Made by a program: the position numbers and the translations under genes. A model generated the notes under the pieces. The model was not told the origin of the DNA, made no database searches, and saw only the letters and a list, made by a program, of their open reading frames with translations. From positions 6,004,001 to 6,068,000 of the forward strand of contig NZ_LR134352.1 of the NCBI RefSeq assembly GCF_900637185.1: a DNA stretch of 64,000 nucleotides. Reading direction: 5' to 3'. This document shows, piece after piece, positions 35,253-42,972 of the stretch. The DNA comes from Nocardia asteroides. Its GTDB lineage: Bacteria > Actinomycetota > Actinomycetes > Mycobacteriales > Mycobacteriaceae. Every line of letters begins with the position of its first letter. Positions within the stretch are counted from its first letter, which is position 1.

Positions 35253-36881
35253 TCAGCCGGCGCGCTCGATACGGGTGATGCAGAACCCGTTCGCGGCCTG
35301 ATCGAGGCCGAGGGTCACGGCGGCGGCGGTACCGTCGGCGCTGGTCACCGGCGCGTCCACGGTCGCCGTGGTGCCGGTGGAGCGCCGCACGGTGAGTTCC
35401 CGGTCGGCGAAGCGCCGCACCCCCGACAGCACGGTGCCCGGTTGGGCGCCCGCGCACAGCAGCGGGTAGTCGGGTTCCACATCGGCGGGATTCACCGGAT
35501 CACCCACCACCCGGCTCAGATAGCGCTCGACGGTGTAGCGGGCCTGCTCGTCGGTGAGCAGCGGCGCGTCCCGGTCGGTGACGATCGGGCAGCCGTACTC
35601 GGACTGTAATTCGCTGGGGCGCAGGCTCACCTGGATGGTGTCGTTGTGCCAGGACGGACCGAATTTCCCCAGTACTCCGGGCCTGCCCACGGCGTCGGCG
35701 ATCTGCCGGGCGTCGCCGTACATGCGCGGGATCTCGGCCGGTGACTGGGTCCAGCATTTGCGGGTCAGAGCGGCCAGGTCACCGGCGAGCACGTCGTCGA
35801 GCCAGGGCCGCAGCACCGTCGCCGCGGTGGGGCTGCCGGGGACGGCCGCGATCTGCACGGCGGTCGCCGGTCCGTCGGAATTGCCCGGGGACGCCCGGTT
35901 CTGGGCAGTCAGCACGGCGACCACTGTCACGCCCGCGACCACCGCGGCGGCGCCGATGCCGAGCAGGATCGTCTTCGCGCGGCGGCGCGGCGGCGCGATG
36001 GTCGGGGTCCGGGTGAGCGCGGTGGTCGTGCCCGGCAGCGTGCCGCCGAGCGCGGCGACCGCGGCGTCGGCCAGTTCGCCGCAGGTGGCGAACCGGTCGT
36101 CCGGGCGTTTGGCCATGGCCCGCGCGATGACCGCGTCCAGAGCGGGCGGCAGGGCCGGGTTGGCGGCCGAGGGACGCGGCGGCGGCTCGATCAGATGCGC
36201 GCTGATCAGTGATGCCGGGCTGTCGCGCCGGAACGGGACGAAGCCGGTCAGCAGCTCGTAGAGGGTGCCGCCGAGGGCGTAGACATCGGTGCGCACGTCG
36301 AGCGGGTCGCCCTCGAGCTGTTCGGGCGCCGCGTAGGCCAGGGTGCCCAGCACCGAGCCCGCCGAGGTGAGGCTGGTGGTCTCACCCATGCTGCGGGCGA
36401 TTCCGAAGTCGGTGACCAGCACCTCGTCGGTGCCGTCGTCGGCGCGCGCGATCAGCAGGTTCGCCGGCTTGATGTCGCGGTGCAGCAGGCCCTGCCGGTG
36501 CGCGTAGTCCAGGCCCGCCGCGGCCTCGGTGACGATGCGCACCGCCCGCTCGGGGGTGAGGACGGCCAGGCCCTGGCGCAGCAGTTGCGCGGCGTCTTGT
36601 CCGTCGACGAACTGCATGGCGATCCACAGCCGGTCACCGTCGACGCCGCGGTCGAAGATCTGCACGATATTGGGATGCCGCAGGCGGGCGGCCATATCGG
36701 CTTCGCGTTCGAAACGCGCGCGAAAGGTCGGCTCCACCGCGAGTCGCGCGTCGAGTACTTTCACCGCGTCCCGGCGCGGCAGCCGGGGATGCCGCGCCAG
36801 ATACACCGCGCCCATGCCCCCGCCGCCGAGCCTGCGTTCGATGCGGTAGCCCGCAAGGGTCGCGCCCGGCCCGAACTCCAT
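35253..36881 (-). CDS. Membrane-anchored serine/threonine protein kinase
   Basis: Hanks-type kinase of 542 aa. The kinase domain (about 10-270) has the Gly-rich loop LGGGGMGAVYLARHP, the Lys in DAVKVLDAR, HRDIKPANLL, DFGIARS and GTLAYAAPEQLEG. A transmembrane helix (about 300-322) leads to an external domain of 215 residues with four Cys, similar in layout to PknH-type sensor domains, and no PASTA repeats. The ATG at 36881 follows GAAGGAG. It is divergent from the metallophosphoesterase gene and lies within the cell-envelope block, a plausible regulator of it. Confidence 0.93.
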   Translation of the reverse strand: MEFGPGATLAGYRIERRLGGGGMGAVYLARHPRLPRRDAVKVLDARLAVEPTFRARFEREADMAARLRHPNIVQIFDRGVDGDRLWIAMQFVDGQDAAQLLRQGLAVLTPERAVRIVTEAAAGLDYAHRQGLLHRDIKPANLLIARADDGTDEVLVTDFGIARSMGETTSLTSAGSVLGTLAYAAPEQLEGDPLDVRTDVYALGGTLYELLTGFVPFRRDSPASLISAHLIEPPPRPSAANPALPPALDAVIARAMAKRPDDRFATCGELADAAVAALGGTLPGTTTALTRTPTIAPPRRRAKTILLGIGAAAVVAGVTVVAVLTAQNRASPGNSDGPATAVQIAAVPGSPTAATVLRPWLDDVLAGDLAALTRKCWTQSPAEIPRMYGDARQIADAVGRPGVLGKFGPSWHNDTIQVSLRPSELQSEYGCPIVTDRDAPLLTDEQARYTVERYLSRVVGDPVNPADVEPDYPLLCAGAQPGTVLSGVRRFADRELTVRRSTGTTATVDAPVTSADGTAAAVTLGLDQAANGFCITRIERAG

Positions 36882-37025
36882 CACCTGCTCCTTCAGGTCG
36901 CGACCACCCGCGCGACCGTGCCCAGGCTATCGGCCCTGCGCCCACCCCGTCGCGGCCACGACTACCCTGGGAGAACAATCGTGGCCGCGATTGTCGCCGG
37001 CGGCCCTGCGCAGGACGGGACCGGA

Positions 37026-38156
37026 GTGAGAATCGCTGTACGCCTGATGTTGATGCTGCTGATCCCGGCGGTCCTGTTCGCACTCCCCTGGTGGACCCTG
37101 ATCGCCGCGCCCACCGGCGGCACCGGCGCCCTGTTCTGGGCCGGTACCGCGATCTGCGTGCTCGGCTACCTGTGCCTGCCCGCGGCGATGTTCCTCGGAC
37201 ACGGTCCCGCCCAGTCCGATCCGGCGGTGATCGTCGGCGACGCCCTGCTCGGGGCGATGTGGGTGGTGTTCGCCTGGTCGGTGTTCGGGTTGTTCGCGCG
37301 GGGCGCGCTGGCCGTCGCGGGGGTGGACGGCGCCCTCGCCGCGCGCATCGTGGCGGCCGCGGTGGCGGTGACCTCGGTGGTGCTGATCGCCTGGGGTGTG
37401 TACGAGGCGCGGCGGGTGCCGCGGGTCCGCACCGTCGACATCGAGATCCGCGGCCTGGCCGCCGGGCTCGACGGACTGCGGGTCGTCGTCGTCACCGACA
37501 CCCACTTCGCCGCCCTGGACCGGCTGCGCTGGTCGGAGCGGGTGGTCGACCTGGTGAACGCGCAGCGCCCCGACATCGCCTGCCACGCCGGTGATCTCGC
37601 CGACGGCTCGGTCGCCAAGCGCCGCGCCCAGGTGGACCCGCTGGGCCGGGTCGAGGCGCCGCTGGGCCGGTTCTACATCACCGGCAACCACGAGTACTTC
37701 GGCGACGCGCAGGGCTGGATCGACCACATGGCCGGGCTCGGCTGGCAGCCGCTGCACAACGCGCACCGGACCGTCGAACGCGACGGTGACCGGCTGATCA
37801 TCGCCGGCATCGACGACCCCACCGGCGTCGGACTGCCCGGCCACGGACCCGATCTGCCCGCGGCCCTGGCCGGCGCCGACCCCGGCCTGCCGGTGATCCT
37901 GCTGGCCCACCAGCCCAAGCAGATCCTCGACAGCGCCGCCGCCGGGGTGGCCCTGCAGATCTCCGGGCACACCCACGGCGGCCAGATCTGGCCGTTCCAC
38001 TACCTGGTCCGGCTGGACCAGCCGGTGGTGGCCGGGCTGAGCAAGCACGCCGGCGACACCCAGCTCTACACCAGCCGCGGCACCGGCTACTGGGGTCCGC
38101 CGCTGCGGATCTTCGCGCCCAGCGAGATCACCGTGCTGGTGCTGCATCCGGCCTAG
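37026..38156 (+). CDS. Membrane-anchored metallophosphoesterase
   Basis: Calcineurin-like phosphoesterase of 376 aa. Four N-terminal helices (about 5-120) anchor a catalytic domain carrying the full metal-binding series: VVTDTHFAALD, ACHAGDLADG, TGNHEYFGD, ILLAHQPKQ and ISGHTHGGQIWP. The YkuE/UDP-2,3-diacylglucosamine-type organisation suggests action on a membrane or lipid-linked substrate; which one is unknown. I use the GTG at 37026; an in-frame GTG at 36981 is possible. The stop overlaps the convergent lipoprotein gene by 4 bp. Confidence 0.9.
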   Translation: MRIAVRLMLMLLIPAVLFALPWWTLIAAPTGGTGALFWAGTAICVLGYLCLPAAMFLGHGPAQSDPAVIVGDALLGAMWVVFAWSVFGLFARGALAVAGVDGALAARIVAAAVAVTSVVLIAWGVYEARRVPRVRTVDIEIRGLAAGLDGLRVVVVTDTHFAALDRLRWSERVVDLVNAQRPDIACHAGDLADGSVAKRRAQVDPLGRVEAPLGRFYITGNHEYFGDAQGWIDHMAGLGWQPLHNAHRTVERDGDRLIIAGIDDPTGVGLPGHGPDLPAALAGADPGLPVILLAHQPKQILDSAAAGVALQISGHTHGGQIWPFHYLVRLDQPVVAGLSKHAGDTQLYTSRGTGYWGPPLRIFAPSEITVLVLHPA

Positions 38157-38851
38157 CGGTGCGGCTGGGTGACTTCCGTCGGCAGCGGCCCGCTCATCAC
38201 GACATTCGCGCCGTTCCAGGTGTAGTGGATCGCCGCCGGTCCGCCCTGCGGTGTCGCGAACGGCTCGTCACCGGCCAGCCACTTGTACTCGACGGTGACC
38301 ACCGTGTCGGTGTAGCCGGCCACCGTGGTGAACGCGTACGGCTCGGAAGTGGCTGTGCCCAGGTACTTCCCGTCGTGGAAGAACAGCACGTGGATCGGCG
38401 CGCCCGCGGAGTTGCCGCCGACCGCGCGCACCCACAGCAGCTGGGCGCACTGGCCCGGCTGATCGGCCGAGGCCCGCTGGGCGACCCAGCCGTCGCCCAA
38501 CGTGGCCACCGCGTTCCGCACGCCGGTCGAAGCGGGGTCGATGCATCGGCCGGGTCCGCTGATGTCGTTGCCCGACGGTCGATCCGGAGCCGAGGTCGGT
38601 CCGGGCCGCTCGGTCACCACCGTGGTCGGCGGTGTCTGCCCACCGGTCGGCTCCTGACCGACCGTCGGCCGCTGCTGACCGCCCGTCGGCTCCTGGCCGC
38701 CGGTCGGCTGCGGTCCGCCGGTGGGCGCTGGTGAGGTGGCGATTACCGTCGTCTTCGGCGGCGTCCCCGTGGAACCGCCGTCACCGGTGCATCCCGCGAC
38801 CGTGGCCGCCGCGGCGACGGTCAGCGCGCTCATCCGCACAACGTTGTTCAT
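38153..38851 (-). CDS. LppP/LprE-type lipoprotein with Pro/Gly/Thr repeats
   Basis: Lipoprotein of 232 aa. The lipobox is TVAGC (Cys about 21). A low-complexity stalk at about 30-95 contains repeated PTGGQ units. The C-terminal domain (about 100-230) has the LppP/LprE signature: GWVAQRASADQ with a Cys pair (GRCIDP, GQCAQLLW), HVLFFHDGKYLGTAT, VTVEYKWLAGDE and IHYTWNG. The function of the family is unknown; LprE-type proteins are surface lipoproteins of mycobacteria. Two 21-bp-spaced repeats lie upstream. Confidence 0.87.
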   Translation of the reverse strand: MNNVVRMSALTVAAAATVAGCTGDGGSTGTPPKTTVIATSPAPTGGPQPTGGQEPTGGQQRPTVGQEPTGGQTPPTTVVTERPGPTSAPDRPSGNDISGPGRCIDPASTGVRNAVATLGDGWVAQRASADQPGQCAQLLWVRAVGGNSAGAPIHVLFFHDGKYLGTATSEPYAFTTVAGYTDTVVTVEYKWLAGDEPFATPQGGPAAIHYTWNGANVVMSGPLPTEVTQPHR

Positions 38852-38932
38852 GACACCCCTCGATTCCGTCCGCGCCGGGCGCGCGTTCTGCTGACTCCAT
38901 CGGGGCCCTGGTCAGGCCCGTTAGGCCGAATC

Positions 38933-38969
38933 GGCGGATCATCACCCTAGGGTGGCGGATCATCACCCT
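38933..38969. repeat. Two identical 16-bp direct repeats upstream of the lipoprotein
   Basis: GGCGGATCATCACCCT occurs at 38933-38948 and again at 38954-38969, a 21-bp period (two helical turns). Placed 82-118 bp before the lipoprotein start, it could bind an activator or repressor dimer pair. Confidence 0.7.
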
Positions 38970-39000
38970 GCGGCCCGAACAGCGCTCGCGGACAACGAGA

Positions 39001-39032
39001 ATCGGCCGGGCACCCGACGGTGCCCGGCCGAT
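39001..39032 (-). terminator. Intrinsic terminator after the small exported protein gene
   Basis: A perfect 14-bp stem (39001-39014 with 39019-39032) with loop CGAC begins 13 bp beyond the stop of the minus-strand gene and is followed by a T-rich stretch on that strand. Confidence 0.85.
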
Positions 39033-39045
39033 GTCGACAGCTCGC

Positions 39046-39513
39046 TCAGACGATGTCGGTGGTACCCGAACAGGTCACGGCAGGCACCGGGACGAGGCCG
39101 GTGTTCACGATCGACAGGTCGACGCGCACCGGGCCGGTGCCGGTCGGCACGTCGGTGAAGTACACCGTGCCGCCGGTGCCGAAGATCGAGGAGATGTTGG
39201 TGTGCCCGGTGAGCGAGCCGGACGCCCCCGTGGCCAGGTTGGTCCAGGTCAGCGTCGGGTGGGTCTGGTAACCCCAGATGCTGGCGCCGGAATGCACGGT
39301 GAACGACGGCAGCCCCGACTGGTCGCGCAGGTAGGAGACGATCACCTGGTTGCTGTAGGGCACGTCGACGATATTGGGACTCAAGCCCATGCAGTTGATC
39401 CCGACCAGGCTGCTGGGCAGCGCGCTCGCCGTCCCCGCTCCCGCGACCATCGTGCCCATCGCCACCGCTCCCGCCGCCAATCCGGCGAGCATCGACTTCA
39501 CGCGCATAGTCAT
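39046..39513 (-). CDS. Small exported protein of unknown function
   Basis: Protein of 155 aa with a clear signal peptide (basic MRVKS, hydrophobic core, cleavage near ASALPSS). The mature part of about 120 residues is rich in Ser, Thr, Gly and Val and probably all beta; it has two Cys (INCMG and VTCSG) that could form one disulfide. This immunoglobulin-like layout is common in small nocardial secreted proteins. I do not recognise the family. The ATG at 39513 follows GGAAGG by six bases. Monocistronic, with its own terminator. Confidence 0.75.
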   Translation of the reverse strand: MTMRVKSMLAGLAAGAVAMGTMVAGAGTASALPSSLVGINCMGLSPNIVDVPYSNQVIVSYLRDQSGLPSFTVHSGASIWGYQTHPTLTWTNLATGASGSLTGHTNISSIFGTGGTVYFTDVPTGTGPVRVDLSIVNTGLVPVPAVTCSGTTDIV

Positions 39514-39625
39514 CCAGATCCTTCCACTCGTGTCTGCGATATACCCACCCACCGTATCGACCAGGGCGCCGAATCGTTACCGACAGAAAGCACCGAACGC
39601 CACTGAGGGCGACCACTGCCGAGTG

Positions 39626-39667
39626 ATACCTAGATCTGCTAGGTTGTGCCCTAGATCTTCTAGGTAT
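39626..39667. promoter_or_regulatory. Double operator upstream of PadR gene
   Basis: Two near-identical palindromes, CCTAGATCTGCTAGG (39629-39643) and CCTAGATCTTCTAGG (39650-39664), have centres 21 bp apart and ATA/TAT flanks. They end 12 bp before the PadR ATG and are probably its autorepression sites. Confidence 0.85.
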
Positions 39668-39676
39668 AGGAGTGCG

Positions 39677-40039
39677 ATGCGGATCGACAAGGATCTGGTG
39701 GCGGCCTCGGCCACCCCGCTGGTGCTCGGCATCCTGGCCGAGGGCGAGTCGTACGGCTACGCCATCCTCGAGCAGGTGAACGCGCTCTCGCGCGGCCGCA
39801 TGCAGTGGACCGACGGGATGCTGTACCCCCTGCTGCACCGGCTCGAACGCCTCGGTCACGTCACCTCGGTGTGGCGGACCTCGGAGGCGGGCCGCCGCCG
39901 CAAGCACTACCTGATCACCGACGCCGGCCGGGCCGCGCTCGCCGAACGACGCGCCCAGTGGGCCGTCGTCGCCGAGGCGCTGGACCAGGTCTGGCGCGAC
40001 GCGACGACACCGCCGAACATCGCGAAGGGATGGGCGTGA
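39677..40039 (+). CDS. PadR-family transcriptional regulator
   Basis: Winged-helix regulator of 120 aa, the short PadR class. It has LVLGILAEGESYGYAILEQV, the wing segment MLYPLLHRLERLGHV with SEAGRRRKHYLIT, and a C-terminal dimerisation helix. The ATG follows TAGGAG. The twin operator upstream points to autoregulation. Its stop overlaps the next gene start (TGATG), forming the common PadR plus membrane-effector pair. Confidence 0.93.
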   Translation: MRIDKDLVAASATPLVLGILAEGESYGYAILEQVNALSRGRMQWTDGMLYPLLHRLERLGHVTSVWRTSEAGRRRKHYLITDAGRAALAERRAQWAVVAEALDQVWRDATTPPNIAKGWA

Positions 40040-41385
40040 TGGACACCGAAGCGCAGTTGCAGCACCACATCGCGCAGTGGCGCGGCTACGTCCAGCGGCA
40101 CCGTGTGATCGCGGTCGCCGATGTCGACGAAATGGAAGACCATCTGCGCGAACAGGTCTCGGCCCTCCAGGACGCGGGCCTGGCCGGCGACGAGGCGTTC
40201 CTGGTGGCGGTCAAGCGGATGGGCAACCTGGACGCGATCTCGCGCGAGTTCGCCCGCGAACATTCCGAGCGGCTGTGGAAACAGCTGGTACTGCTGCCCG
40301 CCGAGTCCGCGGAGACCGACCGCGGCAGCAATCGCGAACTGGCGGTGGTGCTCGCGCTGGCCGTGGGCGCGGCGCTGACGCTGAAGATCGGCGTCGCCGA
40401 GCTCGGTGAATCGGCACTCGGCCGTAACCTCTCGCTGCTCGTCCTGCCGTTCCTGGCCGGGTATTTCGCGTGGAAACGGCAGGTGCGCGTCAAGGTCGCG
40501 GTCGCGCTGGCCGTGCCGTTCGCGCTCGCCGCGCTGATCCTGAACCTGTATCCGTTCGAGGTCGGCGCCGCGACCGAGGTCATCGCCATGATCCACGCGC
40601 CGATCGCGCTGTGGTTCGGCGTCGGCCTGGCCTATGTGGGCGGCGACTGGCGCAGCGACCGGCGGCGGATGGACTTCATCCGCTTCACCGGGGAGTGGTT
40701 CGTCTACCTGACGTTGCTCGCGCTGGGTGGCGGCGTCCTGATCGGGTTGACGGTCGGCGCGTTCTCGACGCTGGATTTCGACATCGAACCGATCATCGAG
40801 GACTGGGTGGTGCCGTTCGGCGCCGCGGGCGCGGTGATCGTGGCGGCGTGGCTGGTCGAGGCGAAACAGAACGTGGTGGAGAACATCGCGCCGGTACTCA
40901 CCCGGGTGTTCACCCCGCTCACCATCGTGATGCTGCTGGCCCTGCTGGCCGCGTTCGCCACCACCCGCAGTGTGCTCGACGTGGACCGCAGTCTGCTGAT
41001 CCTGATGGACCTCATCCTGGTGCTGGTGCTCGGCCTGCTGCTGTACGCGATCTCGGCCCGCGATCCGCTGGCCCCGCCCGGGTTCTTCGACCGCGCGCAG
41101 CTGGTGCTGGTGGCGGCCGCCCTGGCGGTGGACGTGGTGATGCTGGCGGCGATGCTCACCCGGATCGCCGAATTCGGTTCGTCGCCGAACAAGGTGGTCG
41201 CGCTCGGGATGAACATCGTGCTGGCGGTGAACCTGGTGTGGTCGCTGTGGCTGGGTCTCGGATTCGTCCGTGGCCGGCGGGGATTCGGTGATCTGGAGCG
41301 CTGGCAGACCCACTACCTGCCGGTGTACGGGATCTGGGCCGCCGTCGTGATCGTCGCGGTGCCGCCGCTGTTCGGCTTCGTCTGA
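40039..41385 (+). CDS. Permease-prefix-domain multi-span membrane protein
   Basis: Integral membrane protein of 448 aa. The N-terminal 90 residues are a permease prefix domain: LQHHIAQWRGYVQRH, VDEMEDHLREQVSALQDAGL, FLVAVKRMGNLDAISREFA. About ten to eleven helices follow with short loops and no ATPase motif. Such proteins are co-encoded with PadR regulators; their transport or stress role is not established. The ATG at 40039 is translationally coupled to PadR. The upstream in-frame GTG at 40036 and ATG at 40030 are alternative starts. Confidence 0.85.
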   Translation: MDTEAQLQHHIAQWRGYVQRHRVIAVADVDEMEDHLREQVSALQDAGLAGDEAFLVAVKRMGNLDAISREFAREHSERLWKQLVLLPAESAETDRGSNRELAVVLALAVGAALTLKIGVAELGESALGRNLSLLVLPFLAGYFAWKRQVRVKVAVALAVPFALAALILNLYPFEVGAATEVIAMIHAPIALWFGVGLAYVGGDWRSDRRRMDFIRFTGEWFVYLTLLALGGGVLIGLTVGAFSTLDFDIEPIIEDWVVPFGAAGAVIVAAWLVEAKQNVVENIAPVLTRVFTPLTIVMLLALLAAFATTRSVLDVDRSLLILMDLILVLVLGLLLYAISARDPLAPPGFFDRAQLVLVAAALAVDVVMLAAMLTRIAEFGSSPNKVVALGMNIVLAVNLVWSLWLGLGFVRGRRGFGDLERWQTHYLPVYGIWAAVVIVAVPPLFGFV

Positions 41386-41391
41386 GGCCGC

Positions 41392-41775
41392 TCAGAGCCG
41401 GGCGAGCACCAGCGCGGCACAGCCGATCAACGGCGGTACCAGCTGGATCAGCGCGGCCCGCGCCTTGTCCGGCGAGGAGACCAGCAGCACCACCCCGGCC
41501 GCGACCATCGAACCCGCGCCCGCGAGCACCAGCGCCAACCCGATCCCGGTGTCGCCGAACAGGGTGAAGCCCAGGCCCACCGCCGCGACGACCGCCAGGA
41601 ACAGGTTGTAGAACCCCTGGTTGAAGGCCATCTCCCGGGTGGCGGCGGCCTCCTCGGCCGAGATCCCGAAGGTCGCCCTGGTGCGCGGATGGGTCCAGCG
41701 CAGCGACTCCATGACGAAGATGTAGCCGTGCAACAGCACGGCGATCCCGACGAACACCACCGCGACCGCCGTCAT
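41392..41775 (-). CDS. DUF1304 membrane protein
   Basis: Membrane protein of 127 aa with four helices (about 4-22, 50-70, 75-95 and 104-125). The family segments VLLHGYIFVMESLRWTHPRT and EMAFNQGFYNLFLAVVA are diagnostic of DUF1304. The function is unknown. It lies immediately after the convergent PadR operon and 84 bp beyond the start of the desaturase on the same strand, so the two could be separate units. Confidence 0.9.
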   Translation of the reverse strand: MTAVAVVFVGIAVLLHGYIFVMESLRWTHPRTRATFGISAEEAAATREMAFNQGFYNLFLAVVAAVGLGFTLFGDTGIGLALVLAGAGSMVAAGVVLLVSSPDKARAALIQLVPPLIGCAALVLARL

Positions 41776-41859
41776 CGGTCCACCTCTCGAAGGGCCCGGC
41801 CCACACCGGGCGTTCGCCGCGATTATCTCCCGCGCCCGCGCCGCCGCACCGGCGACGCG

Positions 41860-42909
41860 CTAGCCGACCCGCGCGAGCGGTCGGACCTGCCTGCCGACCT
41901 CGTCGAGGTGACCCAGCGCCTGCGCATAGGACTCGAACAGGCTCGTCTCGCAGTAGGGCACCCCGATCTCGGCGCAGAAGTCGACGACGATCGGCTGCGC
42001 CCGGGCGAGATTGGGACGCGGCATGGACGGGAACAGGTGGTGCTCGATCTGATAGTTCAGGCCGCCCAGGGCGGTGTCGGTGAGGAACCCGCCGCGCACA
42101 TTGCGTGAGGTCAGCACCTGCCTGCGCAGGAAGTCGGTGCTGTCCCCCTCGGGCAGGACCGCCATGCCCTTGTGGTTGGGCGCGAAGGTGCAGCCCATGT
42201 AGAAGCCGAACAGGCCCTGCTGAACGGCGATGAACGCCAGCGCCTTTCCCGGCGGGAGCACCAGGAACACCGTCGAGCAGTAGGCCAGCGCGTGCGCCGC
42301 CAGCGTCGCGCCCTCGAGCGCCCGGTGCGGGATCGGCCAGCGCAGCACCGCCCGCACGCTCGCGTAGTGCAGGCTGCCCGCCTCCAGGAAGATCAGCGGG
42401 AAGTACAGCCAGGCCTGGTAGCGGAAGATCACCCGGCGCACACCACTGCCCGCCCTGGCGCGGTCGCCGGAGAAGGCGAGCAGGCCCATCGCGTCGGGGT
42501 CGGCGCCCTCGGTGTTCGGGTGCGCGTGGTGGCGGTTGTGGTTGCTCGTCCACCAGCCGATGCTCAACCCGATGGCGAGATTGCCCGCGATCAGGCCGTA
42601 CAGATAGTTGGCCCGCCGCGCCGCGAAGATCTGCCGGTGCCCGGCATCGTGGCCGAGGAAGGCGATCTGCGCGAACACCGCGCCCAGGAACGCCGCCACC
42701 GCGAGGGTCCACCAGGAGTCGCCGAGGACGGCGAACACCGCCCAGCCACCCAGAAACGCCGCGGCGGTCAGCGCGCTCTTCACGGCGTAGTACCGTGTCC
42801 GCCGCGCGAGCAGACCCGCCGCCCGCACCCGGCGTAGGAGGATGGCGTACTCGCTGCCACGCACGGGAACGACGCCCGACACAGTCACCACCGGATCAGT
42901 GTGCGGCAT
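41860..42909 (-). CDS. Membrane fatty acid desaturase (acyl-CoA/lipid type)
   Basis: Diiron membrane desaturase of about 350 aa. All three His boxes are present: HDAGH, SNHNRHHAHPN and NYQIEHHLFP. Helices pair on both sides of the boxes. It is related to the linoleoyl-CoA-type desaturases (DesA3 group) that introduce double bonds into membrane lipids or mycolate precursors; electrons come from a separate ferredoxin or reductase not found here. I use the ATG at 42909; an in-frame GTG at 42921 is possible. Confidence 0.92.
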   Translation of the reverse strand: MPHTDPVVTVSGVVPVRGSEYAILLRRVRAAGLLARRTRYYAVKSALTAAAFLGGWAVFAVLGDSWWTLAVAAFLGAVFAQIAFLGHDAGHRQIFAARRANYLYGLIAGNLAIGLSIGWWTSNHNRHHAHPNTEGADPDAMGLLAFSGDRARAGSGVRRVIFRYQAWLYFPLIFLEAGSLHYASVRAVLRWPIPHRALEGATLAAHALAYCSTVFLVLPPGKALAFIAVQQGLFGFYMGCTFAPNHKGMAVLPEGDSTDFLRRQVLTSRNVRGGFLTDTALGGLNYQIEHHLFPSMPRPNLARAQPIVVDFCAEIGVPYCETSLFESYAQALGHLDEVGRQVRPLARVG

Positions 42910-42972
42910 CGAGACCACCACCGGGTGAACAACCCTGTGGCACAGGACGACATCCGCGTGACGTCGCCTCGC

